Shown: positions 1 through 12,374, counted from the first letter of the stretch. The stretch: DNA of 64,000 bases from Colias croceus (GCF_905220415.1 NC_059549.1:10726001-10790000); one strand, 5' to 3'. The notes: generated from the letters alone by a model not told the origin. Translations and numbers: made by a program.

Positions 1-2557
1 AAATATTTCCGTTTACAAATTCACCCTTATTGCATTAGGGTAAAATTGTGTGAAATATTCAACAATTTAGGCCATTCATTATGCGGTGACGGCAAAATAT
101 GGGACTCGGGACAAACGTCGCTGAAGGAACTGCTTAATATGAAATGTGCTTGTGTATTCATGAAGGATACTTAATGGGTTATTAAGTCTCATATACGCTT
201 CGTACTTTCTAGAAAGGCGTGCGATGTGACTGAGACGATTTGAATCGATTTAAAAATTACGATTGGTTGTTTGATTAGTAAATACTGTTCATAATTATGT
301 ATTTTATTTAAAAGTTTAATTATATTAAGTTAAGATTATAATCAAAATTCGAAGGATAGGTATCTAAGATACTAGTACATTTAAATTTAGACAGATTTTG
401 GGTTAGATTTAATGTTGTACAGTGTAAATTGTAATGTTGCTATTTCAACTATATTGCGGTCGAAAATTATTGCTTTTATTTTGTCTTCATGATAGAATTG
501 CTAATCGCAATGAACTTGACCAAATTACGAAAATGACAAGATCATTTGCAATTAAATACGGCATTTCAGCAACGATTAAAATTCTGAAATAATGCTGACA
601 GTCCGCTTTAAATGTAATTTTTTTCTACTGAATTAATTCCATGTTTTAATAAGCTTCTATTGAATTAAAATGTACTTTCATGAAACATTTTGTACAAAAC
701 GTTCCGATGTTGCATCTCCGAGTGCACAAACACACAAAGATAGTTAAAAAGTACATTTAAAAGCGGAACAAGAACCAATAAAAAGTTAAAAACAACTAGC
801 GAGCTATCAAACTACGCCGTTAGCACAATCTTTGTTCTTTTCAGTTCCTTTTGTGCGATATTTTGCTCGTTTTGTGTTGCGCTCTTTGCGATAAATGCAC
901 AAAATAATTACTAAAATGCTTTATGCTCAAAGTTTCTTTACGGCTCGCTGGGCTCGTAAGTTGCGCTTTGTTTTCGCGTTTTTGCGCCGATCGCTTCTCG
1001 CGGCAACTAAGCGGATTGGCAGGTGATTAATATGAAAAAGATTTTGTAAAAAGATAATTAATATTAAGTTAATTAAGTAAGATAAAACCGGGAAATACCT
1101 TTATACGACTGGCGTCGATTTTTTTGTATGATTCTTTAACTTTAAATGTAAGTACAAATTTTGTCTAAATACATTATTTTCATCTTCGCGAAAAAGCGAC
1201 AATCTAAATAGCATTTCAAAGAAACGTTCGCAGTAAATTGTGAAAAATATTAACTCGAGAGAAAGAAATAGTAGCTATCGATGTTTCCGCAATTGTTGCG
1301 CAAATTTCCAATTTCGCTCGTTTGGCTAATCATTCGTCTTTGGCTGAGTCAGCCATTGTTTTCTCATTACCCGGCCCTTTATTAGCATGCCTAACGATGC
1401 TGACTGAGCAATATTTAAATACGAAATGATACAAGGGAAAGATGTTTACAAAGGATTAAAGAAGGCTGGTTTTTTTCAGTTACGTATTTGTTAAGGCGGT
1501 AATTATAGCGTTTTATAGCACTTTTAAGCTTTGTGTCTGATAATCTTGGGTTATTTAATTTTTAATTAAGTGTTTTAATTTTATGAAGCTGCATTTGTCT
1601 TAAATTATGTTGAATTTGCGAATGTAGGTAAATAAAATATAAATGTTTGCAAACCTGACATGCAGAAGGATTTTGCTGAGGACTGTATTTCGGTTTTTGA
1701 AAACAAAACATATGAATTAATGCTTTTATGAAAACGTGTTCAACGTGAAAATGTACTTGATAGATCTCATTAAAATGAACTTATTTCTAACACTGTACCT
1801 GCTAGTTTTTAATCACAAAGTTCATAAAAATTATTATAGGTACTTATTATTGCCCTTATTACATACACAGAATTATAGAAATATTTAGTTTATAACACGT
1901 ATTTCTTTCTATAACGCACGTAGGTTGATACATTTTTCGCTATTTCAGCTAGCTATTGTGGGATAGAAACACAAAGGAAAACCTCCAGGAAGCTGTCTCG
2001 GCTACGCTGACAGTAAGCGCAGTGACAGGTGTAGACTCGCGTTTCCCGCCTCGACGCCATTTTCTCAAGTAGGCTACGTCAGATAAATTCAAATGGCGCT
2101 ATGGGAAACGCTGTTGTGCGCTCAACTGAGTTGGGAGTTGTGTTCTCTTTTAGTCATTGAACAATAACTAGTTTGTTTAATAGTTTGATTGACGAAAGCT
2201 CATGAGGTTTATCATGATTTTTAAATTATTTAACGAAAAGCTTCGGTAGATTAAAAGGAGAAGAGAATGGGTAATAATAAATTTGGGAATATATTTTTTT
2301 ATGACAAATATATAACAAAGAAAAATATAATTTTAGGTTTTATAGTTATTGACATAAGTACTTATAATTATTTTATAATAGAAACAAGTCTTCACAGTAA
2401 CAGTATTAAATACGTAGTACGATATACATTAATCAAAGCTACAAGCAAACTTCGTGCCAAATTTTGGTCAATCAATAATTTTTGCGTGTTACATGCTTCA
2501 CATTTAGGTATACAATCTTTTGATTTTATATTTTCGTAGGCTATAGGGCCATAAAAT
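1..2557. other. AT-rich stretch without recognisable gene
   Basis: No convincing coding exon, RNA gene or classified repeat was seen. Open frames are short and low in complexity. Two slightly GC-richer patches (about 780-1030 and 1975-2140) contain scattered CpG and could be exonic or regulatory, but nothing identifies them. The open frame at 2267-2539 has the Ile/Asn/Phe/Tyr-rich composition expected of AT-rich noncoding DNA. Confidence 0.5.
1341..1355. promoter_or_regulatory. Palindromic AP-1/Maf-like site
   Basis: The 15-base sequence TGGCTGAGTCAGCCA is a palindrome about its central base. It contains the AP-1 core TGAGTCA and resembles an extended Maf recognition element. A related half-site context (TGCTGACTGAGCA) follows about 45 bases downstream. 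This is a motif match only; there is no identified promoter nearby. Confidence 0.25.
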
Positions 2558-2742
2558 CACACAGCTCAAGCGATATATTACGCGCTAAGCAAAATTGATT
2601 TCAGAGCGCCATTTCGCAAAGTAGACATCGTTGTCTCTGGTTACAGTTTGTCTATTGTTTGCGCTCTGAAAGTAGGCTACGCTGTGCACGACGACGTGTT
2701 TTATCTGTGCTCCAGCCGTCAATATTGCGTTGAGCTGTGTGC
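2558..2742. mobile_element. Small inverted-repeat element (MITE-like)
   Basis: The ends are imperfect inverted repeats. CACACAGCTCAAGCG at the left matches the reverse complement of CGTTGAGCTGTGTG at the right, and similarity continues inward for about 28 bases. A second inner inverted pair (CAGAGCGC near 2605, GCGCTCTG near 2663) strengthens the fold. There is no coding capacity. No clear target duplication was found, so the exact ends and superfamily are unknown. Confidence 0.5.
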
Positions 2743-3288
2743 TCAGTTTGCCGCGCTTTCTGAACTATAAGGACAGATAATGAAAGTTCGATTTAGGGCG
2801 CTTGGATGTTATACAGACGAGACGTTTCCATTACTTTCCATGTACTTATCAGGTATATTATATTTTACGTTAAGACTTAAGAGGAATATAATATACATAT
2901 TTTAGGTAGTTTTACAGTTGGATTTGGAAATATTAAATTTGATAGAATCTAGGGCGGATGCGGTAATCAAAAGGAACTTTTATTAAGGCTGAATATTTCT
3001 TGCTTAAAAAAAGCTTAAAGTGTAATAAGTTTATAATTTCGCATACTTTATTTAAGTCGTAAGTAATATATCAAATGAAAATCGGATTAAATTTGCAAAT
3101 CTCACCCATAAAATGCTAATGTGTTTATTTAGGTATGCAAAGCAATAAATGTGCTATATTAATAAATTTATTACCCTAATTTATTATAGATTTTCAGACT
3201 AGTTTCCTGCCTCTGTTTATTCTGTCAGCAAATATGAAGTAGGTAAACTTTAAAAGTTTTGTATGAGCAATACTTTTGAAGTAAAACT

Positions 3289-3366
3289 TCTTTAGGCGCG
3301 TTGAGAGTAAAATTTCAAGGTCACGTCATGGCAATACCGTCACGTCATGGAGTAATGCGACGATTT
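3289..3366 (+). repeat. Interspersed repeat, copy 1 of 2
   Basis: About 78 bases starting with CTTTAGGCGCGTT match 29285-29361 with few differences, including the paired words CGTCATGGCAATACCGT and CGTCATGGAGTAA. Weaker similarity extends about 15 bases upstream. Two dispersed copies imply a mobile family. The copy here is a fragment with no visible ends of its own. Confidence 0.6.
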
Positions 3367-3835
3367 TGGTATCTTTGATTGGATCATCAGCGTAAATTTG
3401 CAATTTGTTTCACATTCACGGGATTGTGCTTTATTGTGCGCCTTTTGAACTTACTGGAAGTATGTGGACTTAGTTTATATTATACATGTTCATGTAATTA
3501 ATTATTGTTTCCAAATTATGTTTTGTAATTAAAGACTTTAGTTACTCTTATTATTAATTATGAGAAAAATAAACGTAAAGGGGTGTTAAAAATTTACATT
3601 ATTTTTCGTAGACAGATAACCACGGATGCTTATTATTAACTCTAGTAGGTACCTATATCATTCATTAAAATACACGTAAACAGTAGCAGTCTTTCATTCT
3701 GAATTTGTTAATTTATATACCAACTAATGCATTCGATTTAATATTTGGATATCTAACACTAGTTTTTTAATTCCTAGGTAAGTTAAATAAATATAACCTA
3801 TTTCTGATTCATATCAGACGACAGTGTAAGCATAA

Positions 3836-4012
3836 TCTTAATATATATAAATCTCGTGTCACAATGTTTGTCTTCAATGGACTCCTAAACCACATAACCG
3901 ATTATAATAAAATTCGCACACCATGTGCATTTTGATCCAACTTGAGAGATAGGATAGTTTAAATTTCAAATCGTTTTAGAGAAAGCGGGCGAAGCCGCGG
4001 GCGGTAAGCTAG
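3836..4012 (+). mobile_element. Non-autonomous Helitron-like element
   Basis: The 177-bp element starts with TC, ends with CTAG, and lies between A (3835) and T (4013), as expected for Helitron insertion into AT. The GC-rich hairpin GCGGGCGAAGCCGC lies just before the 3' end and is followed by GGGCGGTAAG. The same terminal block recurs at 21738-21962 and 48681-48874. It has no coding capacity and resembles the short Helitron-like elements widespread in Lepidoptera. Confidence 0.8.
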
Positions 4013-4177
4013 TATAATATAATTGCTATTAAATACGTGATAATAGTTGCTTAAGTTCCGATTTTAAGCTGACGTCTCTATCAGCTAAAGCTTTTAGAAT
4101 AATATAATTTCTAATACAAATGGACCCCAATTTCACACACGTACGGACATTATAACTAAAACAATATAGGCTTATTT

Positions 4178-4193
4178 ACTATTTACCGACCCT
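4178..4193. repeat. Left target-site duplication of GC-rich retroposon
   Basis: ACTATTTACCGACCCT occurs here and again at 5163-5178, flanking the GC-rich insertion. The last T merges with the poly(T) run, so the true length is 15 or 16 bases. Confidence 0.85.
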
Positions 4194-4735
4194 TTTTTTT
4201 TTTTTTTTTTTTTATTTTTTTTTTTTTTTTTTTAAGTGGGGAAATCTTCTTAGATACTCCCGGCTCCCGGGGATGGAGCCGTGGTTATGTCGGATTTTTA
4301 CCGACTAAAACCCCACTCTGTTCCATCGCGCTGCTTTGGACGGAACTGCGGGAACGGTTACGACTCTACCGCGTGTCCCGCCCAGCAGATGCCCGTTTCC
4401 AGGCCCACCACTAGAACCCCCCTCGCTGGCGGCTGCTGGAACGAAGGCTTACGCCACCAACGCGCAGACAATGGATCTTTCCCCGCTCCATCATCCGCGT
4501 TCCCCCGAACCCCCGACCCCAACACCGCCCGGCCGGAGGGTGCACGCCGGAAGGTCCTCCGATGTGTGAAATACACGTCGGGGGACCCTCCGGCGCACTT
4601 CTATAGAGATTACCTCGCAGCCCCCACCTCACCAGAGGTGGCGGCCCTCGGTCCGGCCCCACGGACCGGATTACGAGTTGGCAGACGGCCGTTTTACAGC
4701 GGCCGCCGCCCCACACCTCTCTGCAGGAGTCTCCG

Positions 4736-4755
4736 CGCGTCATCACAATGACGCG
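4736..4755. repeat. Hairpin inside the GC-rich retroposon
   Basis: CGCGTCAT and ATGACGCG form a perfect 8-bp stem around the four-base loop CACA. Confidence 0.6.
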
Positions 4756-4816
4756 TCGGGATCCCGCCCTCCGCTGCACGGCGTGGCTTGCTAAACCAGC
4801 GAGCCCGCCGCGCCGC

Positions 4817-5070
4817 GACCTCTGGCCGCCATCCACCGCCGCATAAAAGCCGGCTCCTCTCTGGTCCACAAACAGGACCTCTGCCGTCGGGTCAGTCGAG
4901 GCTTCCCAACCCCGACTGCCGTTCAGCGCCACCTTTGCCTAGTGGACACGGGGTCCGCCAAGCCAGGACCTCTGGTCGCCATCCTACGCCGCACACAGCG
5001 GCCGCTGGGCCACACCTAGCCCTGGCCGTCGGGCCGGTCGAATCTCCCCGACTCTAAACCAGCCGTTCAG
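4817..5070. repeat. Internal imperfect direct repeat of the retroposon
   Basis: Segments 4817-4926 and 4967-5070 both begin GACCTCTGG(C/T)CGCCATCC and both end GCCGTTCAG, with diverged sequence between. The element therefore contains an old internal duplication of about 105 bases. Confidence 0.55.
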
Positions 5071-5162
5071 CCCCTCGCTGGTCCAATTTCGCTTCACTCA
5101 GAGGGCCATAACTCTGAGCTACTGAGCCCCTCCGCCGCGACAAGGCCTGGACCGTTGGGGGG

Positions 5163-5178
5163 ACTATTTACCGACCCT
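5163..5178. repeat. Right target-site duplication of GC-rich retroposon
   Basis: This is an identical copy of the 16-base sequence at 4178-4193, directly abutting the GC-rich end of the insertion. Confidence 0.85.
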
Positions 5179-5780
5179 AGCACGTATTTTGTGTAGGGTT
5201 GCCAAAATAAGTTTAATACGTACCTACTTACACAATATGTTTTATAAATATATTAATTTTTCAAAAGAAAACCACTTGCTAGCTGAAATATATTAGCCAA
5301 TTGAAAAATAATGTTGAACAGAAAAGGCAAGGGTTATATTAACCCTTAACACATCGATGATTTTTATCGTAACCTAGAAAAATCATACAATAATGATTCT
5401 TCTACTTCCTTTTGTTGTTTCGTGATGCGTGACTGAATTCATATGTACGTTTTATTCAAGTTTGATCCGTTGAACTTATATTCTAAAAGGAGCTCCATTA
5501 GAGTCCAATTGTTATGTGTATTTTCCTGTAACAAGTAAAAAGCATTATGTACATGTTTTTTATTATCATTTATAGTGCTATCTCTTGTGTAAACTAATAT
5601 TAAAAAGGGAAAGAACTTGATTTTTGTTCGTTCCATTCGTTTCGATGATTGAAAATTTAGCCCAAAAAATTTTAGGTAGATTTTAAATATTATTTCGTCA
5701 GCAGGTAGGTATAGCCTAGACCGTACAGTAATGTCTAAATTTATTCTTAATTTAATCACGGACGAAGCCAGTACGAGCTG
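5179..5780. other. AT-rich stretch, nothing recognised
   Basis: No repeat or gene was identified. The 106-codon minus-strand open frame at 5439-5759 has unremarkable low-complexity content and no motif. Confidence 0.4.
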
Positions 5781-5783
5781 TTA

Positions 5784-5939
5784 GAGCTAGCGCGCAAGAG
5801 CAACTTTTGTCTCCGCAAATATTTTGTCTCTCCCTTCAACTCTATGGGCTAGTAAGAAAGTGCGCGCACGTAGCGACGCAACTCCCCATAGCGTTTGTGG
5901 GAGAGACAAAATTTGCTCTTGCGCGCTACTCGCTAGCTC
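5784..5939. mobile_element. MITE flanked by TTA (PIF/Harbinger-like)
   Basis: The 156-bp element is bounded by TTA on both sides (5781-5783 and 5940-5942), the three-base duplication typical of PIF/Harbinger elements. The inverted ends both start GAGCTAGCG and continue through GCGCGCAAGAGCAA and TTTTGTCTC. The right end carries a 7-bp insertion relative to the left. It is noncoding; the plus-strand open frame over it is a by-product of the inverted repeats. Confidence 0.75.
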
Positions 5940-5942
5940 TTA

Positions 5943-8900
5943 GTGAACGTATTTCAAACGTTGACAACCCTGACTCTATATTACATTCATGAACAAACTA
6001 TGATTTAAATTCAATATCACGGGTATTAATGGCAGGTATTGTTTACGTGGACAATACTGTAGTGGGGCTTTGTAGTCCTGAATGCGATGTAGCTTCATTT
6101 GCGCGATGGAATCTGTGTCGGGTATAATGGGATGCTGTATTGTGGAGATGTAAATATATTTGTAAGGGAAAATTTAAGGATCAAATTTCGTAGACTGTAG
6201 ATTCTACAGTGTAGGGTGTAGTGCTTCAGTTATTTTTTTCGAAAATTTGAGGTTTTAAAGATCGAAAAATATTTATAAGGACTATATGGGAATCTAAGGA
6301 CATTTAGTAAATTTTGTTGTTCGAAATTTTGCCAAAAACATAACAGTGATTAATCAGTGTTTCTGTTATATGTTGGTAAACACTAAACAAGTATTCTTGA
6401 AGAAATTATGGCTTATCCATTGTGATACATAAATAATGCGAAAAAGATAAAAATTACACTCACACATGCAAACAACTACTGCACTACACTGCGAAAGAGC
6501 TGAAAACGAACAAAACCCCAGAAAATACAGGCCATAACCCGAATTTAAAGTTCATCTCACTGCATAAATCGCATTTTATTTCCCCTGTAATGTGTTAATT
6601 TGAAAACTAACAATGTACGTGTAAGCAAATAAAGCAAATAAGAGATAGCTTTTAGAAAATCCATTGGATTAAAGTTTGAAGCTTTGTGTAATCCATTTAA
6701 ACTTGCGCAGTTACGATTTACGGCTCCAATTCATTGTTTACGTTGTCTATTCGATACTGGCTGTTAACCGCGGTGTTACTCGTTTATGTCTGATCCAATC
6801 TGTGGAAATGGTGAACCTTCAGCTTTTGTTAGCCTGATAAGTTTTTATCTGATCGAATTTGAATGCTTGTATAGCAAACTTTTGTATGCATAATTTCGAG
6901 TATTTCTGTGTAATGTCTAATTTAAACGTGGTTTAACTTTGCTGTTTATGATTAAACGCTGTTTTTGCTGCAGATGAGTTATGAAACAATTCATGTAGCT
7001 ATTGAATAAATTCTTAGTTATCGATTTTCAAAGCAAAAGGCAAGAGCCTTCAAATAAGAAAGGGTGTTTAAAAATATCTACTGTTCATAACTTATTACAG
7101 TACTTTGTCATCAACTTTTTTACTCTGTGTCACGTTGTTCCTTTTCGATTTGTCATTTTTATTCTGTGGTGCGTTAGTTTAATTCGAAATTCGCGCGTTT
7201 GCCGCCAAGTCAGGTCACAGGTAATCTTATCTCATGCGCCAACTCCTCGGGAGATTGCGTGCAAATTTACGACATTAGGCTTTGTTCCATCTGCCCACGA
7301 ATTTGCGGAAACTGTTTCTGAGACTCATTCCGTTCGTAATGAGTTTGAGTTTTATGACTAATGATATTGCTCGTACCCTTATTTTTAGGTATCATATTTG
7401 AACTTAAGCTCTTACTGTCTTACCAAAAAAAAAAAAAAACTTTAGGGTTTAACTTTAAGCGCGGGTTCTCTTAAATCTGGTTTTGTCGTATTTCACACAG
7501 ACAACTATTAAAGTGACAGATCCCTGGTTTAAAGTTAGACTGTGTTTAAATTGTTTTGCGGTAAGACCATTAATGTTCAGTCGACTGGACTGTAAGCGCG
7601 TTATCGTTATACTCCAGAGCAATTATATTACAGTACCCGCTTATAATAATCACATCCTCATTAATTTTAATAAGGTTTTAACCTTACCCAACCTTGCAAC
7701 CTATTCTAAACTATTTGCTAAACACCAGCCATTTGGTGAGAAGCGTAGCAGAGAAATTGTTGCCCCTTGAGAAATTCGGGCACGGTATTTGGGCGGCGCG
7801 AGCGAAGCGGGATAAGCAGAATCAGTTATTAAGCAAGGGAATACAGCGGTGTGGACTTGCTGACGGCACTATCAGTAAATAACCTGAAAACCAGAAAATC
7901 AACGAGCTAATATTTAATGGGATTATTATGACTGAATTATTAGACTTAATTTAATTTAAATTTCGTGTTTGGTTGACTCCGCTTTTGGATATTTGAACGT
8001 GTTTAAAAAGACGAAACTTTATTTTTAATTGTAAGATGATTCACTTACGTAAATATTGATTTTAAGGTTACTTTCACATTTATTGTCAAAACATTACCGT
8101 CCATAATTAATAGTTTCAAATAACAATAACGAAACGACGTCGTATTCGTGATATTCGATATTTTGTCATTAGCTAAATAGCCGAAAATTATTAGGAATAT
8201 GTATAATCACATGTCTGATGTCCGATACGGCATAAATAATGCAAGTACGATGTTGAGGTCAAATGCGAGGTCACGGGCCAGTATTAGTTAATTGGAGACG
8301 CGTGTGCCGATGATTGTATCATACACCGTGTTGGTATCTTTATTTCGAAATAGAATTTGTAAGATACGCCTTTTTTGGAAGTTTTCTTTCAATTATTGTA
8401 ATAAAGGTAATATGGGATTCATTTTTGGTAGATATTTTTTTAGGAGCATATTAATAACCGATAGTTTCTTAACTCCTTACTATGGACGTATTATTTTGTT
8501 TAACATGACATTTTAAAATAGATGTACAAGTTTGCGAAATCCCACGTAACAAAATAGTTGTGAATAAATAGGAATATAACATACAATCAAATTGAAAGAC
8601 ATTATTACTTTTGAAGTAGGTTGAAAATATAAATCATAATTGTGGTAGGTCGGTATATATTCTTACAAATAGCACCTCATAACAGTCATGTTCTTGACCC
8701 ACATGGAATATAATATTTCCAACGTCGTATTAGTTCGAAAGTTCTTGTAATGTTTCAACAAGAGAAGTTCGTAAGCGATGTTTATAGGTTGAACTACTTT
8801 GCGGGAAAAGGCTCGGACGGAAAATAAAATTTTCAATTTCAAACTGACCGAACTTGAAAATGTAGAGTGCATTTGCAGTTCAATAGATTTAGATATTAAG

Positions 8901-9930
8901 CCTGTTCGCTGAGCCGTGGTTTTATATCGAGAATATGGCTGATACGGTCTGTGTTTATTTATTTAGCTACAGTAAAACTTTTGAGTGCTGAAAAAATATA
9001 CGCAGTTTAATCGGTCGGTTTTTCGGTGCCTTTACAATTAAATGTATCGAGTGTAAATTAGACAGGAAATAGAAATAATACTAAAGTGATGTTGTACTAT
9101 GATACAAACTTCAAGATAATAAGAGTTACATTATTTACATATGAATATTCCCTAAAATAAATGCATCGTTCGAAATTTCTAGGCAATGTGATCTGTGATG
9201 CTGGAAGATGCATGTAATCCTAGTTAGGTACTCGTATAAGTTTTATACAACTTATTTACCTTATTGCCATAGCTTTATACACTACATTTCTTTACGCGGT
9301 TTTGCTTGCGTCCACTATTGAATACTTGCTATCACGCGACAACCGACCTAGAAATTTCAATCCCTGTTTCACCCGTTTCAAGTTTTGTTATCGCTATACA
9401 GAATGGCCTATGCCCTTTTCTAAGATCTTATGTATTTGTATTGTAACTTGGTTCAATTGTTTCAGCATTTTACTGAAATAAAAATAGTTAATTTAGTTTT
9501 GCGTGTGTAGGATACTTAATAAATTAATGTTTTTCCTATTAACTCAATTTATAAACATCGAATGAAATTGTTATTGTTAACTGTTAAGTAAATAGTCTAT
9601 TACTAATCCGATAAATATTAAAATAATAATTATTTAGATAATTTTTCACGTATTAGGGCGATCACAATTAAATCCTAAGTAAAAATAAATACGCTACGAA
9701 TTGAGAAGCTCCATAGTATTTTAGGAAGGCCGGTTAATGATTAACAACTTTGTTCAAAGTTGGTTTTAGCGTAGGTAGGTAATCTGTACTCCCAGGAGAT
9801 TACAATGCTTTTAAAACTTTGAATCAACTCATTCGTATTTAAGTTATTTTAATGTTTATAACTCTAAAGGTCATGTCAGTCTTAAGTTATGTATGTACTA
9901 ACCTATATAATTATTACTTGATGTATGTAT
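5943..9930. other. About 4 kb of AT-rich DNA without recognised genes or repeats
   Basis: A(15) at 7424-7439 and several short open frames (7002-7361, 7483-7770, 7694-7882, 8292-8516) are present. None shows a protein motif, a convincing splice-flanked exon or a signal peptide. Nothing else was identified. Confidence 0.4.
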
Positions 9931-9949
9931 TAGTATACTGATTTTTTAT

Positions 9950-10181
9950 AATGCGTCATGAGTCAGTCGACTCATGGCATATGCTGAGCCAGGACCCTTT
10001 CACAGCCATAACACTTATTAGCAACCTATTTACTTATTTATTTATTATGTATAAAATTGTCATATTATGTGTTTCGTGTTTTTTATTTGTATTTTTTCTA
10101 TGTTTAATTATTGTGATTGTCAGCTGTTGTAATAATGTGTTATTTTTGTGAATAAATGTTTGTCTATTGTCTATTGTCTAT
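9950..10181 (+). mobile_element. Probable 3' end of a non-LTR retrotransposon
   Basis: The signal AATAAA at 10151 is followed within a few bases by three exact copies of the heptamer TGTCTAT (10161-10181). A polyadenylation-like signal followed by a short tandem tail is characteristic of several insect LINE clades. The upstream limit is a guess. No coding motif remains. Confidence 0.35.
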
Positions 10182-10382
10182 AAGCTGCATCAATCTAAAA
10201 TTTGTTTGAATTTAGAAATATTTAGAGCATAATAAAATGAACTCGTATCTAGAATTAGTACGTAGATATTTAAACAATAATTGTTGAAAACATTACAGGA
10301 AAATTAAATTTTTGAGGCATTAAAAGCTCTAGTTAGTTCAATTCTTTTTAGATTTTCTATAAAAAAGAGTGAATATTATAAG

Positions 10383-10427
10383 AATATTATATTATATTAT
10401 ATTATATTATATTAATATTATATTATA
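10383..10427. repeat. (ATATT)n microsatellite
   Basis: A run of ATATT units with small interruptions. It sits directly beside the short retroposon at 10442-10515. Confidence 0.8.
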
Positions 10428-10441
10428 AGAATATTATTAAA

Positions 10442-10515
10442 TCTGTTCAAAACTTGACATTGGCAGAATCCGTCCTCACTGGGATCGGAAGTTGCCACTT
10501 GAAAAAAGAAGAAGA
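10442..10515 (+). mobile_element. 5'-truncated retroposon with GAA tail, copy 1
   Basis: The 74-bp insertion is flanked by the 14-base direct duplication AGAATATTATTAAA (10428-10441 and 10516-10529). It ends in a run of GAA units. Its body, including GACATTGGCAGAATCCGTCC, matches 29430-29514, which has its own different duplication. Same 3' end and different 5' starts indicate truncated reverse-transcribed copies of one family. Confidence 0.75.
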
Positions 10516-10529
10516 AGAATATTATTAAA

Positions 10530-12160
10530 CAGCCACAAAAGATGCTTACTCAAAACAAGTTTAGGGAATAAACTATCGCAAAAGTATCTATAGTTTTATT
10601 AAATTTAACCTCTACGAAGTCTCTACTAAGTTACTATTGAAAAATACAATTTAACGAACTCTCGGCATATAAAAAGTCCCTGTTTACAGTCACCACTGAG
10701 AGCAACTCGTGAAAGAAAGACTTAATGGAGAAAACGTGTTCATACTTTCCACCCTAGTTTATTTGAAACCTCGTATTTGTGCAGATATCATATATTTTGT
10801 TATTGGGACAAATTTAATTTATATGCATTGTGTGGAGTAATATTTTGGAGGGAGGCAAAGATAGTTTAAATAAGTTTATCATGCAGTTGCTGACTTAATT
10901 TCAAACGGTTGCAGCTACTGCGTGTATGTAGAACCAACGTTTTAATTTCTCTAACAATAATCTATGCTATTAATAAGTATCTACGATTGTATGATAAATC
11001 TCACATCATCAATATTATGAAGAAAAAGATTGACAGTCTGATATTTAGTTTATATTTTATATTATTTCTTTCGCCCCACATCAAAATCCGTTGAGTTGTT
11101 TTAAAGATTATTCATAAATAGGGTTGGACAGCGACAGTGACTTACTTTTCTATATATTAAACTGATTATAAACTACATAAAGATGATATATGATTATATA
11201 TACATAGCCACTATTATTTCCCAATTTCACATAGGCGTAATCTTCCGAAGAATGTAGTATGTCACAAGGTCCTGGGGTGTGACGTGCATGAATTATGGCA
11301 GTGGTTTCCCTCCACCCATTAATTATATGTCCCTATTTGATCTATCGGCCAGGAAAACGGATAGGATCGGGATTTAAGATTTGTTTGTATTGGAAAGAAA
11401 GAAAAAATAGTTATTAGATTAGATGGTTATGTGGTAATGCACACATAGATATAACAGGAGAGAGAGAATATATGTTAAAAATGTAGGTAGTTATAACAGC
11501 GTGCATTTGGTGGAATACTTGCATGTATGCAAGTATTAATTATTTAAGTATTTATAATATAGTTTCAAATACCAATTTCAGTTATATTGAGTTGTTCTTC
11601 AGTAATTCTGAATTTCAATAAAATTATACGAACGTAATTTTTTAGTTTCTTCTTGTTCACCTTGTTAGTTTGTGGTTTAACTTGTAATGTATAGTTTTAT
11701 AATCGTTTACCAAAATGACATAGACATAGTTATAACTTTAAAGAGCTTACATGTCCAAGAATTTCTTAGTTTAAATTATACGGCAAAGTTAAAAGTTTTA
11801 ACTATTTCATGTTTAAGTTCTTAGTTGGTCGAGCAACAATTTCGCTTGTAAAATTTTAAAACTTTTCACTGCTTAATTTGAAACAAGATATTTTTTGTTT
11901 TGCCCATTTTTCTTTTACCGTAAAATTTATAATGAGCGTGAGATGAGAACATTTTTAATATCGTATGTAGAATTTTCTTAAAATATTCGCTGTAAATGAG
12001 AAGGAAATTACACGCTGTTTCTTGGAGTTTAAATATATTTTTCTCCGTTCGTAATATTAATTTCAGGATGTTTCTTTTATATACTACACGAGTGTGATTT
12101 TATTTTTAATGTTTTATATGTTATATGAACGAACCTTTTTGTTATTTCAAAATAGGATTT
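10530..12160. other. AT-rich stretch, nothing recognised
   Basis: No gene, RNA or repeat family was identified across about 1.6 kb. The region around 11230-11380 is slightly GC-richer but carries no motif I can name. Confidence 0.4.
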
Positions 12161-12168
12161 TCACTTAT

Positions 12169-12371
12169 AATACCACAAGAGCTTCAAAATTATCGGGTAT
12201 TTTCCGATAGGTTCGTTGCAAACAAATGAAGGAGTCAAGTTTTTAGTCAAGGCTAAAAAATCACGAGCGCGAAGCGCGAGTGATTTTTCCTGAAAAACTT
12301 GACGACTTTATTTGTTTGCAGGGAACCTTGAGGGAAATGCCTAATGATGATTTTGAAGCTCGTGTGGTATT
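12169..12371. mobile_element. Long-hairpin inverted-repeat element
   Basis: The whole 203-bp unit folds back on itself. AATACCAC...GAGCTTCAAAAT at the left matches its reverse complement at the right, continuing through GCAAACAAAT and TCAAGTTTTT. At the centre, AAAAATCAC and GTGATTTTT flank GAGCGCGAAGCGCG. It has no coding sequence. No target duplication is visible. Confidence 0.65.
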
Positions 12372-12374
12372 CGG

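Larger units (their letters stand above)
4194..5162 (-). mobile_element. GC-rich poly(A)-tailed retroposon, family not recognised
   Basis: This GC-rich 969-bp island sits abruptly in AT-rich DNA and is flanked by a 16-bp direct duplication. A T-rich run at 4193-4232 reads as a poly(A) tail on the minus strand, so the insertion is a minus-strand target-primed retrotransposition product. Its 3' sequence on that strand ends GAAGATTTCCCCACTT before the A run. Minus-strand open frames (for example 4411-4932) are Arg/Gly-rich and match no reverse transcriptase motif that I can see. An imperfect direct duplication (4817-4926 and 4967-5070) and an 8-bp stem hairpin (4736-4755) lie inside. It could be the 3' part of a GC-rich LINE or a non-autonomous derivative. 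Confidence 0.75.

Noticed and set aside
4281..5057. Several Pro/Arg-rich open frames on both strands
   Set aside because: They fall inside a GC-rich retroposon, where stop codons are rare by composition; no frame shows a recognisable domain.
7002..7361. 119-codon open frame
   Set aside because: It has no motif, no conserved composition and no splice or start context; compatible with chance in AT-rich DNA.
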